This document shows, in pieces, positions 1-13,177 of a stretch of 64,000 bases of DNA. The stretch comes from Tetragonia tetragonoides. Its lineage: Eukaryota; Streptophyta; Magnoliopsida; Caryophyllales; Aizoaceae. The position numbers and the translations under genes were made by a program. The notes under the pieces are model-generated. The model was not told the DNA's origin. It worked only from the letters and a program-made list of their open reading frames with translations, and did no database searches. The stretch lies in contig CM076141.1 in the NCBI GenBank assembly GCA_038025085.1, positions 23,436,501 through 23,500,500 on the forward strand, given 5' to 3'. Every line of letters starts with the position of its first letter. Within the stretch, counting starts at the first letter, position 1.

Positions 1-3
1 AAA

Positions 4-2199
4 TTGAGTTCTTTTGTGTTGTTTATTAAGAGAAAATAAACAAATACTTTGTTTGCATTCAGTTGAGTGTGAAATAACACCAGGGTTGTTTAGAAGTACA
101 AACAAGCTTCAACTCAAGCTTTTGAATGCATTTACGCGTTTTAAAAGATTATACGAGTAGGGTGAAATAGATTTGATTTCTTTTGTGTAGTATATTAAGA
201 GAAAGCACCCAAATGTTTTGTTTGCATTCTTTTGAGTATGAAACTACACCAAGAATGTGTTAAATTACAAACAAGTTTCAACTCAAGCTTTTGAATGCAT
301 TTACGCGTTATAAAAGCTCATGCGAGTAGGGTGAAAGAGATTTGAGTTCTTTTGTGTTGTATATTAAGAGAAAGCATCCAAATACTTTGTTTGCATTCAT
401 TTGAGTATGAAACTACACCTAGGATGTTTACAAGTACAAACAAGCTTCAACTCAAGCTGTTGAATGAATTTAGGCGTTTTAAAAGCTCATACGAGTAGGG
501 TGAAAAAGATTTGAGTTCTTTTGTGTTGTATATTAAGAAAAAGCATCCAAATACTTTGTTTCCATTCATTTAAGTGTGAAACTACACCTAGGATGTTTAC
601 AAGTACAAACAAGCTTCAACTCAAGCTTTTGAATGCATTTACGCGTTTCAAAAGCTCAAACGAGTAGGAAGAAAGAGATTTGAGTTCTTTTGTGTTGTAT
701 ATTATGAAAAAGCATCCAAATACTTTGTTTTCATTCATTTAAGTGTGAAACTACACCCAGGATGTTTACAAGTACAAACAAGCTTCAACTCAAGCTGTTG
801 AATGAATTTAGGCGTTTTAAAAGCTCATACGAGTAGGGTGAAAAAGATTTGAGTTCTTTTGTGTTGTATATTAAGAGAAAGCATCCAAATACTTTGTTTG
901 CATTCATTTGAGTGTGAAACTACTCCTAGGATGTTTACAGTTACAAACAAGCTTCAACTCAAGCTTTTGAATGCATTTACGCGCTTTAAAAGCTCATACG
1001 AGTAGGGTGAAAGAGATTTGAGCTCTTTTGTGTTGTATATTAAGAGAAAGCATCCAAATACTTTGTTTCCATTCATTTAAGTGTGAAACTACACCTAGGA
1101 TGTTTACAAGTACAAACAAGCTTCAACTCAAGCTTTTGAATGCATTTACGCATTTTAAAAGCTCATACGAGTAGGGTGAAAGAGATTTGAGTTCTTTTGT
1201 GTTGTATATTAAGAAAAAGCATCCAAATACTTTGTTTCCATTCATTTAAGTGTGAAACTACACCTAGGATGTTTACAAGTACAAACAAGCTTCAACTCAA
1301 GCTTTTGAATGTATTTACGCGTTTTAAAAGCTCATACGAGTAGGGTGAAAGAGATTTGAGTTCTTTTGTGTTGTATAGTAAGAGAAAGCATCCAAATACT
1401 TTGTTTGCATTAATTTGAGTGTGAAACTACACCTAGGAAGTTTACAAGTACAAACAAGCTTCAACTCAAGCTTTTGAATGCATTTACGCATTTTAAAAGC
1501 TCATACGAGTAGGGTGAAAGAGATTTGAGTTCTTTTGTGTTGTATATTAAGAAAAAGCATCCAAATACTTTGTTTCCATTCATTTAAGTGTGAAACTACA
1601 CCTAGGATGTTTACAAGTACAAACAAGCTTCAACTCAAGCTTTTGAATGCATTTACGCGTTATAAAAGCTCATGCGAGTAGGGTAAAAGAGATTTGAGCT
1701 CTTTTGTGTTGTATATTAAGAGAAAGCATCCAAATACTTTGTTTCCATTCATTTAAGTGTGAAACTACACCTAGGATGTTTACAAGTACAAACAAGCTTC
1801 AACTCAAGCTTTTGAATGCATTTACGCATTTTAAAAGCTCATACGAGTAGGGTGAAAGAGATTTGAGTTCTTTTGTGTTGTATATTAAGAAAAAGCATCC
1901 AAATACTTTGTTTCCATTCATTTAAGTGTGAAACTACACCTAGGATGTTTACAAGTACAAACAAGCTTCAACTCAAGCTTTTGAATGTATTTACGCGTTT
2001 TAAAAGCTCATACGAGTAGGGTGAAAGAGATTTGAGTTCTTTTGTGTTGTATAGTAAGAGAAAGCATCCAAATACTTTGTTTGCATTAATTTGAGTGTGA
2101 AACTACACCTAGGAAGTTTACAAGTACAAACAAGCTTCAACTCAAGCTTTTGAATGTATTTACGCGTTTTAACAGCTCTTACGACTAGGGTGATAGAAA
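4..2199. repeat. HOR unit of 13 monomers (9-mer plus a 4-monomer tandem duplication)
   Basis: The unit runs from one A monomer to the next, 2,196 bp. It matches the 9-mer unit at 5,748-7,267 monomer by monomer, including rare variants such as TATTATGAAAAAGC and ACACCCAGG. It then carries four extra monomers. The private variant GCATTAATTTGAG occurs at about 1,407 and again 676 bp (four monomers) later, showing that the extra block is a recent tandem duplication. Confidence 0.85.
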
Positions 2200-5100
2200 T
2201 TGAGTTCTTTTGTGTTGTATATTAAGAGAAAATAAACAAATACTTTGTTTGCATTCATTTGAGTGTGAAATAACACCAGGGTTGTTTAGAAGTACAAACA
2301 AGCTTCAACTCAAGCTTTTGAATGCATTTACGCGTTTTAAAAGGTCATACGAGTAGGGTGAAATAGATTTGATTTCTTTTGTGTTGTATATTAAGAGAAA
2401 GCACCCAAATGTTTTGTTTGTATTCTTTTGAGTATGAAACTACACCAAGAATGTGTTAAATTACAAACAAGCTTCAACTCAAGCTTTTGAATGCATTTAC
2501 GCGTTTTAAAAGCTCATGCGAGTAGGGTGAAAGAGATTTGAGTTCTTTTGTGTTGTATATTAAGAGAAAGCATCCAAATACTTTGTTTGCATTCATTTGA
2601 GTATGAAACTACACCTAGGATGTTTACAAGTACAAACAAGCTTCAACTCAAGCTGTTGAATGAATTTAGGCGTTTTAAAAGCTGATACGAGTAGGGTGAA
2701 AGAGATTTGAGTTCTTTTGTGTTGTATATTAAGTGAAAGCATCCAAATACTTTGTTTTCATTCATTTGAGTGTGAAACTACACCTGGGATGTTTACAGTT
2801 ACAAACAAGCTTCAACTCAAGCTTTTGAATGCATTTACGCGTTTTAAAAGCTCATACGAGTAGGGTGAAAGAGATTTGAGCTCTTTTGTGTTGTATATTA
2901 AGAGAAAGCATCCAAATACTTTGTTTCCATTCATTTAAGTGTGAAACTACACCTAGGATGTTTACAAGTACAAACAAGCTTCAACTCAAGCTTTTGAATG
3001 CATTTACGCGTTTTAAAAGCTCATACGAGTAGGAAGAAAGAGATTTGAGTTCTTTTGTGTTGTATATTAAGAAAAAGCATCCAAATACTTTGTTTTCATT
3101 CATTTAAGTGTGAAACTACACCTAGGATGTTTACAAGTACAAACAAGCTTCAACTGAAGCTTTTGAATGTATTTACGCGTTTTAAAAGCTCATACGATTA
3201 GGGTGAAAGAGATTTGAGTTCTTTTGTGTTGTATATTAAGAGAAAGCATACAAATACTTTTTTTTCATTCATTTGAGTGTGAAACTATACCTAGGATGTT
3301 TACAGTTACAAACAAGCTTCACCTCAAGCTTTTGAATGCATTTACGCGTTTTAAAAGCTCATACGAGTAGGGTGAAAGAGATATGATTTCTTTTGTGTTG
3401 TATATTAGGAGAAAGCATCCAAATACTTTGTTTGCATTCATTTGAGTGTGAAATAACACCAGGGTTGTTTAGAAGTACAAACAAGCTTCAACTCAAGCTT
3501 TTGAATGCATTTACGCGTTTTAAAAGGTCATACGAGTAGGGTGAAATAGATTTGATTTCTTTTGTGTTGTATATTAAGAGAAAGCACCCAAATGTTTTGT
3601 TTACATTCTTTTGAGTATGAAACTACACCAAGAATGTGTTAAATTACAAACAAGCTTCAACTCAAGCTTTTGAATGCATTTACGCGTTTTAAAGGCTCAT
3701 GCGAGTAGGGTGAAAGAGATTTGAGTTCTTTTGTGTTGTATATTAAGAGAAAGCATCCAAATACTTTGCTTGCTTTCATTTGAGTATGAAACTACACCTA
3801 GGATGTTTACAAGTACAAAGAAACTTCAACTCAAGCTGTTGAATGAATTTAGGCGTTTTAAAAGCTCATACGAGTAGGGTGAAAGAGATTTGAGTTCTTT
3901 TGTGTTGTATATTAAGAGAAAGCATCCAAATACTTTGTTTGCATTCATTTGAGTGTGAAACTACACCTAGGATGTTTACAGTTACAAACAAGCTTCAACT
4001 CAAGCTTTTGAATGCATTTACGTGTTTTAAAAGCTCATACGAGTAGGGTGAAAGAGATTTGAGCTCTTTTGTGTTGTATATTAAGAGAAAGCATCCAAAT
4101 ACTTTGTTTCCATTCATTTAAGTGTGAAACTACACCTAGGATGTTTACAAGTACAAACAAGCTTCAACTCAAGCTTTTGAATGCATTTACGCGTTTTAAA
4201 AGCTCACACGAGTAGGGTGAAAGAGATTTGAGTTCTTTTGTGTTGTATAATAAGAGAAAGCATCCAAATACATTGTTTGCATTCATTTGAGTGTGAAACT
4301 AAACCTAGGATGTTTACAGTTACAAACAAGCTTCAACTCAAGCTTTTGAATGCATTTACGCGTTTTAAAAGCTCATACGAGTAGGGTGAAGGAGATTTGA
4401 GTTCTTTTCTGTTGTATATTAAGAAAAAGCATCCAAATACTTTGTTTCCATTCATTTAAGTGTGAAACTACACCTAGGATGTTTACAAGTACAAACAAGC
4501 TTCAACTCAAGCTTTTGAATGTATTTACGCGTTTTAAAAGCTCATACGAGTAGGGTGAAAAAGATTTGAGTTCTTTTGTGTTGTATATTAAGAGAAAGCA
4601 TACAAATACTTTTTTTTCATTCATTTGAGTGTGAAACTATACCTAGGATGTTTACAGTTACAAACAAGCTTCAACTCAAGCTTTTGAATGCATTTACGCG
4701 TTTTAAAAGCTCATACGAGTAGGGTGAAAGAGATATGATTTCTTTTGTGTTGTATATTAGGAGAAATCATTCAAATACTTTGTTTGCATTTATTTGAGTG
4801 TGAAACTACACCGAGCATGTTTAGAGTTACAAACAATCTTCAACTCAAACTTTTGAATGCATTTACGCGTTTTAAAAGCTCATGCGAGTAGGGTGAAAGA
4901 GATTTGAGTTCTTTTGTGTTGTATATTAAGAGAATGTATCCAAATACTTTGTTTGCATTCATTTGAGTATGAAACTACACCTAGGATGTTTACAAGTACA
5001 AACAAGCTTCAACTCAAGCTGTTGAATGAATTTAGGCGTTTTAAAAGCTGATACGAGTAGGGTGAAAGATATTTGAGTTCTTTTGTGTTGTATATTAAGA

Positions 5101-5747
5101 GAAAGCATCCAAATACTTTGTTTGCATTCATTTGAGTGTGAAACTACACCTAGGATGTTTACAGTTACAAACAAGCTTCAACTCAAGCTTTTGAATGCAT
5201 TTACGCGTTTTAAAAGCTCATACGAGTAGGGTGAAAGAGATTTGAGCTCTTTTGTGTTGTATATTAAGAGAAAGCATCCAAATACTTTGTTTCCATTCAT
5301 TTAAGTGTGAAACTACACCTAGGATGTTTACAAGTACAAACAAGCTTCAACTCAAGCTTTTGAATGCATTTACGCGTTTTAAAAGCTCATACGAGTAGGG
5401 TGAAAGAGATATGATTTCTTTTGTGTTGTATATTAGGAGAAAGCATCCAAGTACTTTGTTTGCATTCATTTGAGTGTGAAACTACACCGAGCATGTTTAG
5501 AGTTACAAACAATCTTCAACTCAAACATTTGAATGCATTTACGCGTTTTGAAAGCTCATACGAGTAGGGTGAAAGAGATTTGATTTCTTTTGTGTTGTAT
5601 ATTAAGAAAAAGCATCCAAATACTTTGTTTCCATTCATTTGAGTGTGAAACTACACCTAGGATGTTTACAGTTACAAACAAGCTTCAACTCAAGCTGTTG
5701 AATGTATTTACTCGTTTTAACAGCTCTTACGACTAGGGTGATAGAAA
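2200..5747. repeat. Irregular 21-monomer HOR segment with hybrid monomers
   Basis: The segment is 3,548 bp between two A-type starts, equal to 21 monomers minus 1 bp. It includes a rare monomer type with ATATGATTTC, ATTAGGAGAAA and CCGAGCATGTTTAGAG (near 4,730 and 5,410) and a hybrid near 3,380-3,470, where that type switches into the second half of an A monomer. The length and the hybrid suggest that several shorter units were fused by unequal exchange. Confidence 0.75.
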
Positions 5748-8700
5748 TTGAGTTCTTTTGTGTTGTTTATTAAGAGAAAATAAACAAATACTTTGTTTGC
5801 ATTCATTTGAGTGTGAAATAACACCAGGGTTGTTTAGAAGTACAAACAAGCTTCAACTCAAGCTTTTGAATGCATTTACGCGTTTTAAAAGATTATACGA
5901 GTAGGGTGAAATAGATTTGATTTCTTTTGTGTAGTATATTAAGAGAAAGCACCCAAATGTTTTGTTTGCATTCTTTTGAGTATGAAACTACACCAAGAAT
6001 GTGTTAAATTACAAACAAGCTTCAACTCAAGCTTTTGAATGCATTTACGCGTTATAAAAGCTCATGCGAGTAGGGTGAAAGAGATTTGAGTTCTTTTGTG
6101 TTGTATATTAAGAGAAAGCATCCAAATACTTTGTTTGCATTCATTTGAGTATGAAACTACACCTAGGATGTTTACAAGTACAAACAAGCTTCAACTCAAG
6201 CTGTTGAATGAATTTAGGCGTTTTAAAAGCTCATACGAGTAGGGTGAAAAAGATTTGAGTTCTTTTGTGTTGTATATTAAGAAAAAGCATCCAAATACTT
6301 TGTTTCCATTCATTTAAGTGTGAAACTACACCTAGGATGTTTACAAGTACAAACAAGCTTCAACTCAAGCTTTTGAATGCATTTACGCGTTTCAAAAGCT
6401 CATACGAGTAGGAAGAAAGAGATTTGAGTTCTTTTGTGTTGTATATTATGAAAAAGCATCCAAATACTTTGTTTTCATTCATTTAAGTGTGAAACTACAC
6501 CCAGGATGTTTACAAGTACAAACAAGCTTCAACTCAAGCTGTTGAATGAATTTAGGCGTTTTAAAAGCTCATACGAGTAGGGTGAAAAAGATTTGAGTTC
6601 TTTTGTGTTGTATATTAAGAGAAAGCATCCAAATACTTTGTTTGCATTCATTTGAGTGTGAAACTACTCCTAGGATGTTTACAGTTACAAACAAGCTTCA
6701 ACTCAAGCTTTTGAATGCATTTACGCGCTTTAAAAGCTCATACGAGTAGGGTGAAAGAGATTTGAGCTCTTTTGTGTTGTATATTAAGAGAAAGCATCCA
6801 AATACTTTGTTTCCATTCATTTAAGTGTGAAACTACACCTAGGATGTTTACAAGTACAAACAAGCTTCAACTCAAGCTTTTGAATGCATTTACGCATTTT
6901 AAAAGCTCATACGAGTAGGGTGAAAGAGATTTGAGTTCTTTTGTGTTGTATATTAAGAAAAAGCATCCAAATACTTTGTTTCCATTCATTTAAGTGTGAA
7001 ACTACACCTAGGATGTTTACAAGTACAAACAAGCTTCAACTCAAGCTTTTGAATGTATTTACGCGTTTTAAAAGCTCATACGAGTAGGGTGAAAGAGATT
7101 TGAGTTCTTTTGTGTTGTATAGTAAGAGAAAGCATCCAAATACTTTGTTTGCATTCATTTGAGTGTGAAACTACACCTAGGAAGTTTACAAGTACAAACA
7201 AGCTTCAACTCAAGCTTTTGAATGTATTTACGCGTTTTAACAGCTCTTACGACTAGGGTGATAGAAATTGAGTTCTTTTGTGTTGTATATTAAGAGAAAA
7301 TAAACAAATACTTTGTTTGCATTCATTTGAGTGTGAAATAACACCAGGGTTGTTTAGAAGTACAAACAAGCTTCAACTCAAGCTTTTGAATGCATTTACG
7401 CGTTTTAAAAGGTCATACGAGTAGGGTGAAATAGATTTGATTTCTTTTGTGTTGTATATTAAGAGAAAGCACCCAAATGTTTTGTTTGCATTCTTTTGAG
7501 TATGAAACTACACCAAGAATGTGTTAAATTACAAACAAGCTTCAACTCAAGCTTTTGAATGCATTTACGCGTTTTAAAAGCTCATGCGAGTAGGGTGAAA
7601 GAGATTTGAGTTCTTTTGTGTTGTATATTAAGAGAAAGCATCCAAATACTTTGTTTGCATTCATTTGAGTATGAAACTACACCTAGGATGTTTACAAGTA
7701 CAAACAAGCTTCAACTCAAGCTGTTGAATGAATTTAGGCGTTTTAAAAGCTGATACGAGTAGGGTGAAAGAGATTTGAGTTCTTTTGTGTTGTATATTAA
7801 GTGAAAGCATCCAAATACTTTGTTTGCATTCATTTGAGTGTGAAACTACACCTAGGATGTTTACAGTTACAAACAAGCTTCAACTCAAGCTTTTGAATGC
7901 ATTTACGCGTTTTAAAAGCTCATACGAGTAGGGTGAAAGAGATTTGAGCTCTTTTGTGTTGTATATTAAGAGAAAGCATCCAAATACTTTGTTTCCATTC
8001 ATTTAAGTGTGAAACTACACCTAGGATGTTTACAAGTACAAACAAGCTTCAACTCAAGCTTTTGAATGCATTTACGCGTTTCAAAAGCTCATACGAGTAG
8101 GAAGAAAGAGATTTGAGTTCTTTTGTGTTGTATATTAAGAAAAAGCATCCAAATACTTTGTTTTCATTCATTTAAGTGTGAAAATACACCTAGGATGTTT
8201 ACAAGTACAAACAAGCTTCAACTCAAGCTGTTGAATGAATTTAGGCGTTTTAAAAGCTCATACGAGTAGGGTGAAAAAGATTTGAGTTCTTTTGTGTTGT
8301 ATATTAAGAGAAAGCATCCAAATACTTTGTTTGCATTCATTTGAGTGTGAAACTACACCTAGGATGTTTACAGTTACAAACAAGTTTCAACTCAAGCTTT
8401 TGAATGCATTTACGCGTTTTAAAAGCTCATACGAGTACGGTGAAAGAGATTTGAGCTCTTTTGTGTTGTATATTAAGAGAAAGCATCCAAATACTTTGTT
8501 TCCATTCATTTAAGTGTGACACTACACCTAGGATGTTTACAAGTACAAACAAGCTTCAACTCAAGCTTTTGAATGCATTTACGCATTTTAAAAGCTCATA
8601 CGAGTAGGGTAAAAGAGATTTGAGTTCTTTTGTTTTGTATAGTAAGAGAAAGCATCCAAATACTTTGTTTGCATTCATTTGAGTGTGAAACTACACCTAG

Positions 8701-11700
8701 GAAGTTTACAAGTACAAACAAGCTTCAACTCAAGCTTTTGAATGTATTTACGCGTTTTAACAGCTCTTACGACTAGGGTGATAGAAATTGAGTTCTTTTG
8801 TGTTGTTTATTAAGAGAAAATAAACAAATACTTTGTTTGCATTCATTTGAGTGTGAAATAACACCAGGGTTGTTTAGAAGTACAAACAAGCTTCAACTCA
8901 AGCTTTTGAATGCATTTACGCGTTTTAAAAGCTTATACGAGTAGGGTGAAAGAGATTTGAGTTCTTTTGTGTTGTATATTAAGAGAAAGCAGCCAAATGT
9001 TTTGTTTGCATTCTTTTGAGTATGAAACTACACCAAGAATGTGTTAAATTACAAACAAGCTTCAACTCAAGCTTTTGAATGCATATACGCGTTTTAAAAG
9101 CTCATGCGAGTAGGGTGAAAGAGATTTGAGTTCTTTTGTGTTGTATATTAAGAGAAAGCATCCAAATACTTTGTTTGCATTCATTTGAGTATGAAACTAC
9201 ACCTAGGATGTTTACAAGTACAAACAAGCTTCAACTCAAGCTGTTGAATGAATTTAGGCGTTTTAAAAGCTCATACGAGTAGGGTGAAAAAGATTTGAGT
9301 TCTTTTGTGTTGTATATTAAGAGAAAGCATCCAAATACTTTGTTTGCATTCATTTGAGTGTGAAACTACACCTAGGATGTTTACAGTTACAAACAAGCTT
9401 CAATTCAAGCTTTTGAATGCATTTACGCGTTTTAAAAGCTCATACGAGTAGGGTGAAAGAGATTTGAGCTCTTTTGTGTTGTATATTATGAGAAAGCATC
9501 CAAATACTTTGTTTCCATTCATTTAAGTGTGACACTACACCTAGGATGTTTACAAGTACAAACAAGCTTCAACTCAAGCTTTTGAATGCATTTACGCATT
9601 TTAAAAGCTCATACGAGTAGGGTGAAAGAGATTTGAGTTCTTTTGTGTTGTATAGTAAGAGAAAGCATCCAAATACTTTGTTTGCATTCATTTGAGTGTG
9701 AAACTACACCTAGGAAGTTTACAAGTACAAACAAGCTTCAACTCAAGCTTTTGAATGTATTTACGCGTTTTAACAGCTCTTACGACTAGGGTGATAGAAA
9801 TTGAGTTCTTTTGTGTTGTATATTAAGAGAAAATAAACAAATACTTTGTTTGCATTCATTTGAGTGTGAAATAACACCAGGGTTGTTTAGAAGTACAAAC
9901 AAGCTTCAACTCAAGCTTTTGAATGCATTTACGCGTTTTAAAAGCTCATACGAGTAGGAAGAAAGAGCTTTGAGTTCTTTTGTGTTGTATATTAAGAAAA
10001 AGCATCCAAATACTTTGTTTTCATTCATTTAAGTGTGAAACTACACCTAGGATGTTTACAAGTACAAACAAGCTTCAACTGAAGCTTTTGAATGTATTTA
10101 CGCGTTTTAAAAGCTCATACGATTAGGGTGAAAGAGATTTGAGTTCTTTTGTGTTGTATATTAAGAGAAAGCATACAAATACTTTTTTTTCATTCATTTG
10201 AGTGTGAAACTATACCTAGGATGTTTACAGTTACAAACAAGCTTCACCTCAAGCTTTTGAATGCATTTACGCGTTTTAAAAGCTCATACGAGTAGGGTGA
10301 AAGAGATATGATTTCTTTTGTGTTGTATATTAGGAGAAAGCATCCAAATACTTTGTTTGCATTCATTTGAGTGTGAAACTACACCGAGCATGTTTAGAGT
10401 TACAAACAATCTTCAACTCAAACATTTGAATGCATTTACGCGTTTTAAAAGCTCATACGAGTAGGGTGAAAGAGATTTGATTTCTTTTGTGTTGTATATT
10501 AAGAAAAAGCATCCAAATACTTTGTTTCCATTCATTTGAGTGTGAAACTACACCTAGGATGTTTACAGTTACAAACAAGCTTCAACTCAAGCTGTTGAAT
10601 GTATTTACTCGTTTTAACAGCTCTTACGACTAGGGTGATAGAAATTGAGTTCTTTTGTGTTGTTTATTAAGAGAAAATAAACAAATACTTTGTTTGCATT
10701 CATTTGAGTGTGAAATAACACCAGGGTTGTTTAGAAGTACAAACAAGCTTCAACTCAAGCTTTTGAATGCATTTACGCGTTTTAAAAGATCATACGAGTA
10801 GGGTGAAATAGATTTGATTTCTTTTGTGTAGTATATTAAGAGAAAGCACCCAAATGTTTTGTTTGCATTCTTTTGAGTATGAAACTACACCAAGAATGTG
10901 TTAAATTACAAACAAGCTTCAACTCAAGCTTTTGAAAGCATTTACGCGTTTTAAAAGCTCATGCGAGTAGGGTGAAAGAGATTTGAGTTCTTTTGTGTTG
11001 TATATTAAGAGAAAGCATCCAAATACTTTGTTTGCATTCATTTGAGTATGAAACTACACCTAGGATGTTTACAAGTACAAACAAGCTTCAACTCAAGCTG
11101 TTGAATGAATTTAGGCGTTTTAAAAGCTCATACGAGTCGGGTGAAAAAGATTTGAGTTCTTTTGTGTTGTATATTAAGAGAAAGCATCCAAATACTTTGT
11201 TTGCATTCATTTGAGTGTGAAACTACTCCTAGGATGTTTACAGTTACAAACAAGCTTCAACTCAAGCTTTTGAATGCATTTACGCGTTTTAAAAGCTCAT
11301 ACGAGTAGGGTGAAAGAGATTTGAGCTCTTTTGTGTTGTATATTAAGAGAAAGCATCCAAATACTTTGTTTCCATTCATTTAAGTGTGAAACTACACCTA
11401 GGATGTTTACAAGTGCAAACAAGCTTCAACTCAAGCTTTTGAATGCATTTACGCATTTTAAAAGCTCATACGAGTAGGGTGAAAGAGATTTGAGTTCTTT
11501 TGTGTTGTATAGTAAGAGAAAGCATCCAAATACTTTGTTTGCATTCATTTGAGTGTGAAACTACACCTAGGAAGTTTACAAGTACAAACAAGCTTCAACT
11601 CAAGCTTTTGAATGTATTTACGCGTTTTAACAGCTCTTACGACTAGGGTGATAGAAATTGAGTTCTTTTGTGTTGTATATTAAGAGAAAATAAACAAATA

Positions 11701-13177
11701 CTTTGTTTGCATTCATTTGAGTGTGAAATAACACCAGGGTTGTTTAGAAGTACAAACAAGCTTCAACTCAAGCTTTTGAATGCATTTACGCGTTTTAAAA
11801 GGTCATACGAGTAGGGTGAAATAGATTTGATTTCTTTTGTGTTGTATATTAAGAGAAAGCACCCAAATGTTGTGTTTGCATTCTTTTGAGTATGAAACTA
11901 CACCAAGAATGTGTTAAATTACAAACAAGCTTCAACTCAAGCTTTTGAATGCATTTACGCGTTTTAAAAGCTCATGCGAGTAGGGTGAAAGAGATTTGAG
12001 TTCTTTTGTGTTGTATATTAAGAGAAAGCATCCAAATACTTTGTTTGCATTCATTTGAGTATGAAACTACACCTAGGATGTTTACAAGTACAAACAAGCT
12101 TCAACTCAAGCTGTTGAATGAATTTAGGCGTTTTAAAAGCTGATACGAGTAGGGTGAAAGAGATTTGAGTTCTTTTGTGTTGTATATTAAGTGAAAGCAT
12201 CCAAATACTTTGTTTTCATTCATTTGAGTGTGAAACTACACCTAGGATGTTTACAGTTACAAACAAGCTTCAACTCAAGCTTTTGAATGCATTTACGCGT
12301 TTTAAAAGCTCATACGAGTAGGGTGAAAGAGATTTGAGCTCTTTTGTGTTGTATATTAAGAGAAAGCATCCAAATACTTTGTTTCCATTCATTTAAGTGT
12401 GAAACTACACCTACGATATTTACAAGTACAAACAAGCTTCAACTCAAGCTTTTGAATGCATTTACGTGTTTTAAAAGCTCATACGAGTAGGAAGAAAGAG
12501 ATTTGAGTTCTTTTGTGTTGTATATTAAGAAAAAGCATCCAAATACTTTGTTTTCATTCATTTAAGTGTGAAACTACACCTAGGATGTTTACAAGTACAA
12601 ACAAGCTTCAACTGAAGCTTTTGAATGTATTTACGCGTTTTAAAAGCTCATACGATTAGGGTGAAAGAGATTTGAGTTCTTTTGTGTTGTATATTAAGAG
12701 AAAGCATACAAATACTTTTTTTTCATTCATTTGAGTGTGAAACTATACCTAGGATGTTTACAGTTACAAACAAGCTTCACCTCAAGCTTTTGAATGCATT
12801 TACGCGTTTTAAAAGCTCATACGAGTAGGGTGAAAGAGATATGATTTCTTTTGTGTTGTATATTAGGAGAAAGCATCCAAATACTTTGTTTTCATTCATT
12901 TGAGTGTGAAACTACACCGAGCATGTTTAGAGTTACAAACAATCTTCAACTCAAACATTTGAATGCATTTACGCGTTTTAAAAGCTCATACGACTAGGGT
13001 GAAAGAGATTTGATTTCTTTTGTGTTGTATATTAAGAAAAAGCATCCAAATACTTTGTTTGCATTCATTTGAGTGTGAAACTACACCTAGGATGTTTACA
13101 GTTACAAACAAGCTTCAACTCAAGCTGTTGAATGTATTTACTCGTTTTAACAGCTCTTACGACTAGGGTGATAGAAA
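5748..13177. repeat. HOR block with variable unit lengths (9, 9, 6, 5, 6, 9 monomers)
   Basis: A monomers start at 5,748, 7,268, 8,788, 9,801, 10,645 and 11,658, and the next is at 13,178. The spacings of 1,520, 1,520, 1,013, 844, 1,013 and 1,520 bp are exact multiples of 169 minus 1. The 1-bp deficit comes from the A-entry junction GATAGAAATTGAG. Unit composition overlaps with that of the 7-mers downstream (same monomer types), so these are length variants of one HOR family. Confidence 0.85.
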
